A stretch of DNA of 9,552 nucleotides, from contig WGBS01000110.1 in assembly GCA_015494165.1 (NCBI GenBank), positions 1-9,552 on the forward strand. The letters are read 5' to 3'. The notes under the pieces are model-generated. The model saw only the letters and a list, made by a program, of their open reading frames with translations. It was not told the DNA's origin and did not search any database. This DNA is from Gammaproteobacteria bacterium (GTDB lineage: Bacteria > Pseudomonadota > Gammaproteobacteria > S144-34). How positions within the stretch are numbered: the first letter of the stretch is position 1; each line of letters opens with the position of its first letter. Positions 1 through 6,013 of this stretch are shown in pieces. The position numbers and the translations under genes were made by a program.

Positions 1-518
1 CCCTCGTCGTCGTCGACATGCACGCCGCCGCGGAGCGCATCGCCTACGAGGCCCTCAAGCGCGCCTGGGACGAGGGCGCTCCCGCCGCCCAGCGCCTCCT
101 CGAGCCCGCCACCGTGACGGTCACGCCGGCCGAGGCGGACGCCGCCGAGGCGCAGGCTGAGGCGCTCGCGCGCCTCGGCCTCGAGCTCTCGCGCGCCGGG
201 CCCGACCGCGTGCGCGTGCTGGCGGTGCCGGCGGCGCTCGCCGGCGCCGACATCGCCGCCCTCGTGCGCGACGTGCTCGCCGAGCTCGCCGCCCACGGCA
301 CCGCCGCCACGGTGGCCGGGCGCATCCACGAGGTGCTCGCCACGCTCGCCTGCCACGGCTCGGTGCGCGCCGGGCGGCGGCTCACCCTCCCCGAGATGGA
401 CGCGCTGCTGCGCGAGATGGAGCGAACGGAGCGTGCGGGGCAGTGCAACCACGGCCGTCCGACCTGGGTCCGCATCCCGCCCGCCGAGCTCGACCGCTGG
501 TTCCATCGCGGCCGTTGA
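1..518 (+). CDS. mutL: DNA mismatch repair protein MutL, C-terminal part (5' truncated by window edge)
   Basis: Only the C-terminal dimerisation/endonuclease domain is present; the reading frame is open from base 3 (LVVVD) to the TGA at 516-518. MutL couples MutS mismatch recognition to strand incision and excision. The start of the segment reads DMHAAAERIAYE (bases 15-50), which fits the MutL endonuclease motif DQHA-x2-E-x4-E with Met for Gln. Further on are ACHGSVRAG (348 onward), C-N-HGRP (444-461) and a terminal F-H-R (about 501-509), the other conserved metal-site and C-terminal motifs of nicking MutL proteins. This suggests an intrinsically nicking MutL, as in bacteria without MutH; that is inference because mutH cannot be assessed here. 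The downstream neighbour is miaA, as in many Gammaproteobacteria, but a palindromic block separates the two. The ATG at 18 is an internal methionine, not a start. Confidence 0.95.
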   Translation, partial: LVVVDMHAAAERIAYEALKRAWDEGAPAAQRLLEPATVTVTPAEADAAEAQAEALARLGLELSRAGPDRVRVLAVPAALAGADIAALVRDVLAELAAHGTAATVAGRIHEVLATLACHGSVRAGRRLTLPEMDALLREMERTERAGQCNHGRPTWVRIPPAELDRWFHRGR

Positions 519-730
519 GCATCCTTGAAAATCACGGAAGCCCTGAAAAATTCGATTTTTCAGGGCTTCCCCGCGGCCAGGGATGGCCGCGGGACGGTCC
601 ATGCACATGGAAGTGCATGGCGACATGGAAAAAAATCGAAATGGCTGCGAAGCACCTTAGCGGATCAATCCGCGTAGCGGATTGATCAGAGTTTCCTCAC
701 GGAGTGACGTTCCTTGATTTTCGAGGATGC
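519..730. repeat. Palindromic, MITE-like intergenic element with terminal inverted repeats
   Basis: This block starts directly after the mutL stop codon. Its ends, 519-539 and 710-730, are reverse complements at 19 of 21 positions (outer bases GCATCC...GGATGC). Inside are four perfect stem-loops: 536-551/555-570 (16 bp, 3-nt loop), 570-578/585-593 (9 bp), 599-606/613-620 (8 bp) and 663-673/677-687 (11 bp, 3-nt loop), plus a weak one at 697-707. The block is visibly richer in A+T than the surrounding genes, and no coding frame in it looks real. No obvious target-site duplication flanks it and no second copy occurs in the window. It could be a non-autonomous mobile element, a REP/BIME-like repeat, or a structured RNA or terminator region for mutL. 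The inverted-repeat geometry is seen directly; mobility is inferred. Confidence 0.6.
536..570. repeat. 16-bp perfect inverted repeat (long hairpin) just after mutL
   Basis: GGAAGCCCTGAAAAAT at 536-551 is exactly mirrored at 555-570 around a TCG centre. As RNA it would form a very stable hairpin in either orientation. It could stop transcription leaving mutL, but no clean U-run follows the stem: the A/T stretch sits at the loop end and the next bases are CCGCGG. A classic intrinsic terminator is therefore not well supported. It is more likely one arm of the larger palindromic element. Confidence 0.55.
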
Positions 731-821
731 GACCAGGCGGCTCCGGGCGCTCCGTCCGCGGGAATCGGCCGGGCTCGGGAACCATGCCGCCGAGCTGGCG
801 GGGCGGTGGTCGGCTGACGCC

Positions 822-827
822 GGAAGG
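822..827 (+). promoter_or_regulatory. Shine-Dalgarno that fixes the miaA start
   Basis: GGAAGG lies 6 nt before the ATG at 834. It supports that ATG over the in-frame TTG at 714, which sits inside the palindromic element and would add 40 residues unlike any MiaA N-terminus I know. Confidence 0.65.
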
Positions 828-833
828 CGCGCT

Positions 834-1808
834 ATGCCCGAAAAGCGTCCAGTCGTGGTTTCCCTCATGGGGCCGACCGCCGCGGGCAAGACCGAGGCGG
901 CGCTGGCGCTCGCGCGCGCGCTGGGCGGCGAGGTCGTGAGCGTGGATTCCGCGCAGGTCTACCGCGGCATGGACGTCGGCACCGCCAAGCCTTCGCCCGA
1001 GGTGCGCGCCGAGGTGCCGCATCACCTGATCGACATCCTCGAGCCCGAGGAAAGCTACTCGGCGGCGCGCTTCCGGCGCGAGGCCCTCGAGGCCGTGGCC
1101 GCCGTCGCCGCGCGCGGCCGGCTGCCGGTGCTCGCCGGCGGCACCATGCTCTACTTCCGCGCCCTGGAGCAGGGGCTCGCGCCGCTGCCGGGGGCGGACG
1201 CGGAAGTGCGCGCAGCGATCGCCGCCGAGGCGGCCGAGCGCGGCTGGGCGGCGCTGCACGCCGAGCTCGCGCGGGTGGACCCGGAGGCGGCGGCGCGCAT
1301 CCATCCCAACGACCCGCAGCGCATCCAGCGCGCGCTCGAGGTCTGGCGGCTCACGGGGCGGCCGCTGTCGGCCTGGCTCGCCGAGGCGCGCGCGGCGCCG
1401 CCGCCGTTCCGCGCGGTGCGCGTGGTGCTCGCGCCCGCAGACCGCGCCGAGCTCCACCGGCGCATCGCAGCGCGCCTCGAGGCCATGTTCGATGCGGGCT
1501 TCGTCGAGGAGGTGGCGCGCCTGCGCGCACGGCCGGGTCTGACGCGCGCGCATCCCTCCATGCGCGCCGTCGGCTACCGGCAGGTGTGGGACCACCTGGA
1601 AGGGCGCTGGGACGCGGCCGAGATGCGCGCGCGCGCCCTCTACGCCACGCGCCAGCTCGCCAAGCGCCAGCTCACCTGGCTGCGCGGGCGCTGGGGGCCC
1701 GGCACGGCCGCGTGGATCGATGCGGGCCGCGCCGACGCCGCCGCGCGTGTGCGGGCCTTCGTCGAGCGGGCGCTCGAGGCGGCGCGCGCGGGCGGCGGAG
1801 ACGGCTGA
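834..1808 (+). CDS. miaA: tRNA dimethylallyltransferase (isopentenyltransferase) MiaA
   Basis: MiaA transfers a dimethylallyl group to N6 of A37 in tRNAs that read UNN codons, the first step toward ms2i6A, and acts in the cytoplasm. The 324-residue product is close to the usual 310-320. Residues 13-20 are the P-loop GPTAAGKT. The family motif DSAQVYRGMDVGTAKP follows, then the GGTMLYFRAL segment, NDPQRIQRALEV (the tRNA/substrate region), GYRQVW, and the C-terminal TRQLAKRQLTWLRG. All are hallmarks of MiaA. The ATG at 834 is chosen because of GGAAGG 6 nt upstream and because residue 1 then falls just before the first beta strand. The gene normally follows mutL in an operon; here the palindromic block and about 100 further bases lie between them, so mutL-miaA co-transcription is doubtful. 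hfq follows after 178 nt. Confidence 0.96.
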   Translation: MPEKRPVVVSLMGPTAAGKTEAALALARALGGEVVSVDSAQVYRGMDVGTAKPSPEVRAEVPHHLIDILEPEESYSAARFRREALEAVAAVAARGRLPVLAGGTMLYFRALEQGLAPLPGADAEVRAAIAAEAAERGWAALHAELARVDPEAAARIHPNDPQRIQRALEVWRLTGRPLSAWLAEARAAPPPFRAVRVVLAPADRAELHRRIAARLEAMFDAGFVEEVARLRARPGLTRAHPSMRAVGYRQVWDHLEGRWDAAEMRARALYATRQLAKRQLTWLRGRWGPGTAAWIDAGRADAAARVRAFVERALEAARAGGGDG

Positions 1809-1867
1809 GGGCGGCATTGCCCCTGCCGCGACAGGGACTTGGCACTCCGGCGCGGGCTGTGACAGCG

Positions 1868-1876
1868 TGCTAGAAT
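1868..1876 (+). promoter_or_regulatory. Candidate extended -10 promoter for hfq
   Basis: TGC-TAGAAT reads as an extended -10 element (TGn plus a five-of-six match to TATAAT). No good -35 sits 16-18 bp upstream; the nearest candidate, TTGGCA at 1839-1844, is 26 bp away and too far. Initiation would fall near 1883, giving an hfq leader of about 100 nt. In E. coli hfq is also transcribed from promoters around miaA, so an internal promoter here is plausible. Confidence 0.45.
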
Positions 1877-1885
1877 TCGGATGTC

Positions 1886-1920
1886 GGGCGGTGCCGGGCG
1901 CCGGGGGCAGCGCACCGCCC
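1886..1920 (+). promoter_or_regulatory. Stem-loop in the hfq leader
   Basis: GGGCGGTGC (1886-1894) pairs perfectly with GCACCGCCC (1912-1920) around a 17-nt loop. If transcription starts at the TAGAAT promoter just upstream, this hairpin would sit almost at the 5' end of the hfq mRNA, where it could stabilise the transcript. Chance pairing is fairly likely at this G+C content. Confidence 0.35.
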
Positions 1921-1986
1921 GCCGCGGGTGGCCGCCGGGGCGCGGCCGCGCAGCCGCGACCTTGGAACAACAAGAAGGAGACCGTG

Positions 1987-2238
1987 ATGGCCAAGGGGCA
2001 GTCCCTGCAAGAACCTTTCCTGAACGCGCTCCGCAAGGAGCGGATCCCGGTCTCGATCTACCTGGTGAACGGAATCAAGCTGCAGGGGCAGATCGAGTCC
2101 TTCGACCAGTTCGTGGTGCTGCTGCGCAACACCGTCAGCCAGATGATCTACAAGCACGCCATCTCGACGGTGGTGCCGTCGCGCAACGTCCGCCTCAACC
2201 TCGGCGGGGAGGGCAATGCCCAGGGCGCCGGAGGCTGA
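1987..2238 (+). CDS. hfq: RNA chaperone Hfq
   Basis: Hfq is a hexameric Sm-like protein that helps small RNAs pair with mRNAs and affects mRNA stability and translation. The 83-residue product begins MAKGQSLQEPFLNALRKE. The Sm1 motif region with VNGIKLQGQIESFDQF is followed by Sm2 YKHAIS. Proximal-face residues Q8, F42, Y55, K56 and H57 are all present, as are distal-face Y25, K31 and Q33. The rim carries R16, K17 and R19. Residue 9 is Glu where E. coli has Asp. The C-terminal tail is short (about 15 residues, Gly-rich), unlike the long acidic-tipped tail of E. coli. AAGGAG at 1975-1980, 6 nt before the ATG, is a strong ribosome site. It sits between miaA and hflX as usual. Confidence 0.98.
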   Translation: MAKGQSLQEPFLNALRKERIPVSIYLVNGIKLQGQIESFDQFVVLLRNTVSQMIYKHAISTVVPSRNVRLNLGGEGNAQGAGG

Positions 2239-2251
2239 CGGCCGGCGCCGC

Positions 2252-2270
2252 GGCGGCCGGCGCGGCCGCC
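2252..2270 (+). other. All-GC stem-loop between hfq and hflX
   Basis: GGCGGCC (2252-2258) and GGCCGCC (2264-2270) form a perfect 7-bp stem with a 5-nt loop in the 45-nt gap between the hfq stop and the hflX start. No U-run follows, so it is not an intrinsic terminator. It could slow ribosome loading on hflX or protect the hfq 3' end. The neighbourhood is almost pure G+C, so chance is a serious alternative. Confidence 0.35.
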
Positions 2271-2283
2271 CGCGCGCAACGGC

Positions 2284-3624
2284 GTGAAGGAGAGCACCTT
2301 CCTCTACGAGCGGCCGCGGCGCGGCGAGCGCGCGGTCCTGGTGCACATCGACTTCGCGGCCGAGCGCGACCGCGAGGGTCTCGAGGAGTTTCGCGGCCTG
2401 GTCGCCTCGGCGGGCGCGAGCGAGGTGGCGCTGGTGCGCGCGCGCCGGCGCGAGCCCGACCCGCGCTACCTGATCGGCAGCGGGAAGGTCGAGGAGATCG
2501 CCGCCGCAGTCGAGGCCTGCGGCGGCGAGGTGGTGATCTTCAACCACGCCCTCAGCCCCAGCCAGGAGCGCAACCTCGAGCGCCGCGTGCGCTGCCGCGT
2601 CCTCGACCGCACCACCCTCATCCTGGACATCTTCGCCCAGCGCGCGCGCTCGCACGAGGGCAAGCTCCAGGTCGAGCTCGCGCAGCTGCGCCACCTCGCC
2701 ACACGGCTGGTCCGCGGCTGGACGCACCTCGAGCGCCAGAAGGGCGGCATCGGGCTGCGCGGGCCCGGCGAGACCCAGCTCGAGACCGACCGCCGCCTCA
2801 TCGGCGAGCGCATCAAGGTGCTGCGCCGCCGCCTCGAGCGCGTGCGGCGCCAGCGCGCCCAGGGCCGGCGTGCGCGCCGGCGCGCGGCGGTGCCCACGGT
2901 CTCGCTCGTCGGCTACACCAACGCCGGCAAGTCCACGCTCTTCAACCGCCTCACGCACGCCGGTGTCTACGCCGCCGATCAGCTCTTCGCCACGCTCGAC
3001 CCCACGGTGCGGCGCGTCGCGCTCGAGCGCGCGGGCGACGTGGTGCTCGCCGACACCGTGGGCTTCATCCGCCACCTGCCGCACGACCTGGTCGCGGCCT
3101 TCCGCTCCACGCTCGAGGAGACGACCGAGGCGGCCCTGCTGCTGCACGTCATCGACGCCTCCGACGAGCGCCACGACGAGGCCGCCGCCGAGGTGCGCGA
3201 GGTGCTGCACGAGATCGGCGCCGAGCGCATCCCGCAGCTCGAGGTCATGAACAAGATCGACCGCATCGGCGAGGCCCCGCGCCTCGAGCGCGACGCCGAC
3301 GGCACCGTGCGCCGCGTGTGGGTCTCGGCCGCCACGGGCGCGGGCCTCGATCTGCTGCGCGCGGCCCTCGCCGAGCGCCTGCGCGGCGAGGAGCGCCGCG
3401 GCTGGCTGGAGCTCGACGCCGCCGAAGGGAGGCTGCGCGCGAGGCTCTACGCGCTCGGCGCGGTGCGCTCCGAGATCCCGCGCGGCGAGGGCGGGTGGCT
3501 GCTGCGTGTGGCGCTGCCGCCCGCGGCCTGCCGCCGGCTCGAGCGCGAGGGGCTGCGCCTGCACTGGCGGGAGGAGGAGGGCGCCGCGCGCGCCGCGGTT
3601 GCGGCACCGCAGGGGGCTACCTAA
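2284..3624 (+). CDS. hflX: Ribosome-associated GTPase HflX
   Basis: HflX is an OBG-family GTPase that binds the 50S subunit and splits stalled or stressed 70S ribosomes. The 446-residue product (E. coli 426) has the N-terminal HflX domain starting ERPRRGERAVLVHIDF and containing YLIGSGKVEEI, then a linker with the family signature GGIGLRGPGETQLETDRR. A basic coiled-coil stretch follows (about 180-203). The G domain shows G1 GYTNAGKST (210-218), G3 DTVGF (257-261), G4 NKID (323-326) and G5 VSA (347-349). The proposed start is the GTG at 2284, the only start codon in frame between the hfq stop and the conserved N-terminus; no clear Shine-Dalgarno precedes it, so translation may depend on coupling with hfq, whose stop is 45 nt upstream. 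The first eight or so residues are the least certain part. Confidence 0.95.
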   Translation: MKESTFLYERPRRGERAVLVHIDFAAERDREGLEEFRGLVASAGASEVALVRARRREPDPRYLIGSGKVEEIAAAVEACGGEVVIFNHALSPSQERNLERRVRCRVLDRTTLILDIFAQRARSHEGKLQVELAQLRHLATRLVRGWTHLERQKGGIGLRGPGETQLETDRRLIGERIKVLRRRLERVRRQRAQGRRARRRAAVPTVSLVGYTNAGKSTLFNRLTHAGVYAADQLFATLDPTVRRVALERAGDVVLADTVGFIRHLPHDLVAAFRSTLEETTEAALLLHVIDASDERHDEAAAEVREVLHEIGAERIPQLEVMNKIDRIGEAPRLERDADGTVRRVWVSAATGAGLDLLRAALAERLRGEERRGWLELDAAEGRLRARLYALGAVRSEIPRGEGGWLLRVALPPAACRRLEREGLRLHWREEEGAARAAVAAPQGAT

Positions 3625-3627
3625 AAT
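3599..3627 (+). promoter_or_regulatory. Candidate promoter for hflK
   Basis: TTGCGG (3599-3604), a 17-bp spacer and TAAAAT (3622-3627) give a good sigma70-like spacing and a five-of-six -10, overlapping the end of hflX. It would start a transcript near 3634 and give hflKC a leader of about 115 nt. A/T stretches are rare in this DNA, which makes the -10 stand out. It has no experimental support here. Confidence 0.4.
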
Positions 3628-3637
3628 GCGCGGGCAC

Positions 3638-3733
3638 GCGCCGGCCTGCGCGCCGGCGCCGAGGGGCCCGGGCGACCCGCCACCAGCGATGGCGGGACGT
3701 CCGGGCTCGCGCTGTCGGGCGCCCTCGCGCCCG
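3638..3733 (+). promoter_or_regulatory. Three consecutive stem-loops in the hflK leader
   Basis: Three perfect short stems follow one another in the hflX-hflK gap: 3638-3645/3652-3659 (8 bp, 6-nt loop), 3676-3682/3690-3696 (7 bp, 7-nt loop) and 3716-3722/3727-3733 (7 bp, 4-nt loop). The last ends against the GGAG...GGAGG purine tract that serves as the hflK ribosome site (3733-3747). The arrangement could modulate hflK translation or separate hflX from hflKC expression. The pairing is visible directly; a regulatory role is inference. Confidence 0.35.
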
Positions 3734-3747
3734 GAGCCGGAGGGGAG

Positions 3748-4893
3748 ATGGCCTGGAACGAGCCCGGAGGCGGCGGCCGCGATCCCTGGGGAGGGGGACG
3801 CGGCGACCAGGGGCCGCCCGACCTCGACGAGGTCTTCCGCCGCCTGAGCCAGCGGCTCGGCGGCCTGTTCGGCGGGCGCCGCGGCGGCGCGCGCGTCGGC
3901 GGCGGGCGCGGGGGCGGCGGCTGGCTGGTCGGCATCGCCGTCGCCGTCTGGCTGCTGTCCGGCATCTACATCGTCGGGCCCGCCGAGCGCGGGGTGGTGC
4001 TGCGCTTCGGCAAGTACGTCGGCACCACCATGCCGGGCCCGCACTGGCACTGGCCCTATCCCATCGAGCGCGTCGAGAAGGTCGACGTCGACCGCATCCG
4101 CCAGGCCGAGCACAAAGCCCTCATGCTCACGCGCGACGAGAACATCGTCGACGTCGACGTCGGCGTGCAGTATCGCGTGCAGGACCCGAAGGCCTATCTG
4201 TTCCACGTGCGCAACCCCGAGCTCACCGTGGTGCAGGCGGTCGAGAGCGCCATCCGCGAGGTCGTGGGCAAGAGCGAGATGGATTTCGTCCTCACCCAGG
4301 GACGCACGGAGGTCGCCGCGCGCACGCAGCGCCTCGCCCAGTCCATCCTCGACCGCTACGGCACCGGCGTGCAGCTCACCAAGGTCAACCTCAAGGACGC
4401 GCAGCCGCCGGAGGAGGTGCAGGCCGCCTTCGCCGACGCCATCAAGGCGCGCGAGGACGAGCAGCGCTACAAGAACGAGGCCGAGGCCTACGCCAACGAG
4501 ATCATCCCCAAGGCGCGCGGGCGCGCGGCGCGCCAGATCGAGGACGCCAACGCCTACAAGGCCGAGGTCGTCGCCCGCGCCAAGGGTGAGACGGCGCGTT
4601 TCCTCGCGCTGCTGCGCGAGTACGAGCGCGCCCCGCGCGTGACGCGCGAGCGCCTCTACATCGACGCCATGGAGCACGTCTTCGGCAACGCCACCAAGGT
4701 CGTGGTGGACGTCGAGCGCGGCAGCCCGCTGCTCTACATCCCGCTCGACCGCCTCATGGGCCAGGCGGGCGCGACGCCGCCCGCCAGCGCCACGGGCGGC
4801 TCGCCGGCGCCCGCGGAGAAGCCGGCCATGCGCCGGCGCGCGCCGGCGGGCGGGCGCTTCCGCGACCTCAGGCGGCGGGAGATACGGCGATGA
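3748..4893 (+). CDS. hflK: FtsH protease modulator HflK
   Basis: HflK is a membrane SPFH/prohibitin-family protein that forms a cage with HflC around FtsH in the inner membrane and modulates its proteolysis. The 381-residue product starts MAWNEPGGGGRDPWGGG, the typical Gly-rich cytoplasmic N-terminus of HflK, and continues with DLDEVFRRLSQRLGGLFGG. One membrane segment spans about residues 57-76 (WLVGIAVAVWLLSGIYIVG). The SPFH domain follows, with ERGVVLRFGKY, PGPHWHWPYPIE, TRDENIVDVDV and a helical EAYANEIIPKARG region. The C-terminus is basic and Ala/Pro-rich (RRRAPAGGRFRD). The purine-rich GGAGGGGAG tract just before ATG 3748 supports the start. The stop overlaps the hflC start in ATGA, so the two are translationally coupled. 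Confidence 0.97.
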   Translation: MAWNEPGGGGRDPWGGGRGDQGPPDLDEVFRRLSQRLGGLFGGRRGGARVGGGRGGGGWLVGIAVAVWLLSGIYIVGPAERGVVLRFGKYVGTTMPGPHWHWPYPIERVEKVDVDRIRQAEHKALMLTRDENIVDVDVGVQYRVQDPKAYLFHVRNPELTVVQAVESAIREVVGKSEMDFVLTQGRTEVAARTQRLAQSILDRYGTGVQLTKVNLKDAQPPEEVQAAFADAIKAREDEQRYKNEAEAYANEIIPKARGRAARQIEDANAYKAEVVARAKGETARFLALLREYERAPRVTRERLYIDAMEHVFGNATKVVVDVERGSPLLYIPLDRLMGQAGATPPASATGGSPAPAEKPAMRRRAPAGGRFRDLRRREIRR

Positions 4894-5759
4894 GCGGCGC
4901 GCGCGCGGGCCTGCTGGTCCTGATCGGCCTGGCGCTCGTGGTCGGGTCGATGTCGGTCTTCACCGTCGACGAGCGCGAGAAGGCGGTCATGCTGCGCCTC
5001 GGCGAGATCGTGCGCGCCGACTTCGAGCCGGGGCTGCACTTCAAGGTCCCCTTCGTCAACAGCGTGCGCAAGTTCGACGGGCGCATCCTCACGCTCGACG
5101 CCCCGCCCGAGCGCTACCTGACGAGCGAGAAGAAGAACGTCATCGTCGACTCCTACGTCAAGTGGCGCATCAAGGAGGTGGGGCGCTACTTCCGCGCCAC
5201 CGGCGGCGACGAGCGCCGCGCGGCGCTGCGTATCTCCCAGATCATCAAGGACGGCCTGCGCAGCGAGTTCGGCAAGCGCACCATCCAGGAGGTGGTCTCG
5301 GGCGAGCGCGAGGAGGTCATGGAGGCCCTGGTGGCCAAGGCCAACCGCCAGGTCGACGGCCTCGGCGTCGAGATCGTCGACGTGCGTGTCAAGCGCATCG
5401 ACCTGCCGCCGGAGGTCTCGAGCTCGGTCTTCCGCCGCATGGAGGCCGAGCGCGAGCGCGTCGCCCGCGAGTTCCGCTCCCGCGGCCAGGAGGCGGCCGA
5501 GCGCATCCGCGCCGAGGCCGACCGCAAGCGCACCGTCATCCTCGCCGAGGCCTACCGCGAGGCCGAGCGCATCCGCGGCGAGGGCGACGCCATCGCCGCG
5601 CGCATCTACGCCGAGGCCTTCAAGAAGGATCCGGACTTCTACGCCCTCTACCGCACGCTCGCGGTCTACCGCAGCGCCTTCCGCGGCAAGGACGACGTCA
5701 TCGTCCTCGACTCGCGCAACGAGTTCCTGCGCTACTTCAAGGGCGGCGGGGGCGAGTGA
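4890..5759 (+). CDS. hflC: FtsH protease modulator HflC
   Basis: HflC is the partner of HflK in the FtsH-HflKC inner-membrane supercomplex. The 289-residue product has an N-terminal membrane anchor at about residues 6-24 (GLLVLIGLALVVGSMSVF), then VDEREKAVMLRLGEI and the SPFH domain: PGLHFKVPFVNSVRKFD, the conserved LTSEKKNVIVDSYVKWRI, and the helical EAYREAERIRGEGDAIAARIYAEAF segment typical of HflC. It ends SRNEFLRYFKGGGGE, the family's usual C-terminal motif with a short Gly tail. Length is slightly under E. coli HflC (334), which carries an insertion. The ATG at 4890 overlaps the hflK stop by 4 nt; GGGAG at 4877-4881 is its ribosome site, inside hflK. Confidence 0.97.
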   Translation: MSGARAGLLVLIGLALVVGSMSVFTVDEREKAVMLRLGEIVRADFEPGLHFKVPFVNSVRKFDGRILTLDAPPERYLTSEKKNVIVDSYVKWRIKEVGRYFRATGGDERRAALRISQIIKDGLRSEFGKRTIQEVVSGEREEVMEALVAKANRQVDGLGVEIVDVRVKRIDLPPEVSSSVFRRMEAERERVAREFRSRGQEAAERIRAEADRKRTVILAEAYREAERIRGEGDAIAARIYAEAFKKDPDFYALYRTLAVYRSAFRGKDDVIVLDSRNEFLRYFKGGGGE

Positions 5760-5778
5760 GCGGCGGGCCGGCCTCCCC

Positions 5779-5967
5779 ATGCTCTGGCAGCAGCTCGTCA
5801 GCGCGCTCGGCCTCGCCCTGGTGCTCGAGGGGCTCGCCCCCTTCCTGAGCCCGGGCGGCTGGCGCCGCGCCATGCTCGCGGTCGCCGCCCTCGACGACCG
5901 CGCCCTGCGCCTGATGGGCCTTGCCGCCATGGGCGCGGGCCTGCTGCTGCTCCACCTCGCGCGCTGA
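5779..5967 (+). CDS. DUF2065 (YjeT-like) small inner-membrane protein
   Basis: A 62-residue protein starting MLWQQLVSALGLALVLEGLAPFLSP, with WRRAMLAVAALDDRALRLMG in the middle. Two hydrophobic segments (about residues 3-22 and 44-60) flank a basic/acidic loop, so it is probably a two-pass or hairpin inner-membrane protein. Sequence pattern, length (E. coli YjeT is 65) and position directly after hflC and before the purA region match DUF2065/YjeT. No biochemical function is established for the family; its place beside hflKC suggests a link to that complex, which is inference. It starts 19 nt after the hflC stop and has no strong Shine-Dalgarno, so coupling to hflC is likely. Confidence 0.85.
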   Translation: MLWQQLVSALGLALVLEGLAPFLSPGGWRRAMLAVAALDDRALRLMGLAAMGAGLLLLHLAR

Positions 5968-6000
5968 GGACGCCGTCGTGGCCGCCGATCCCAGCGCACC

Positions 6001-6005
6001 GGAGG
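6001..6005 (+). promoter_or_regulatory. Shine-Dalgarno that favours the GTG 6014 start of hisZ
   Basis: GGAGG lies 8 nt before GTG 6014. A competing upstream GTG at 5978 has TGAGGA (5965-5970) 7 nt ahead, overlapping the stop of the DUF2065 gene, so the choice is not closed. The GTG 6014 product starts MDARRWLLPEGIEELLP, matching where HisZ proteins usually begin. Confidence 0.5.
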
Positions 6006-6013
6006 GGCGGGCC

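Noticed and set aside
443..685. An 80-codon frame spanning the mutL end and the palindromic element.
   Set aside because: It overlaps mutL out of frame, and its second half is the hairpin array; there is no coding signature.
714..833. Possible 40-residue N-terminal extension of MiaA from an in-frame TTG.
   Set aside because: The TTG lies inside the palindromic element, has no ribosome site, and the added residues do not look like MiaA. ATG 834 has GGAAGG 6 nt upstream.
1839..1855. TTGGCAC as a sigma54 -24 element upstream of hfq.
   Set aside because: The required TTGC-type -12 element at the correct distance is absent.
1881..4589. A 902-codon + strand frame rich in Arg/Ala/Pro.
   Set aside because: It is a shifted frame through hfq, hflX and hflK, which are certain by motif. 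Its composition is typical of out-of-frame high-GC translation.
1870..4677. A 935-codon open frame on the - strand.
   Set aside because: It lies antisense to hfq, hflX and hflK. Long antisense frames are expected in DNA this rich in G+C, and its composition (Ala/Arg/Leu/His-rich, no motif) is that of a shadow.
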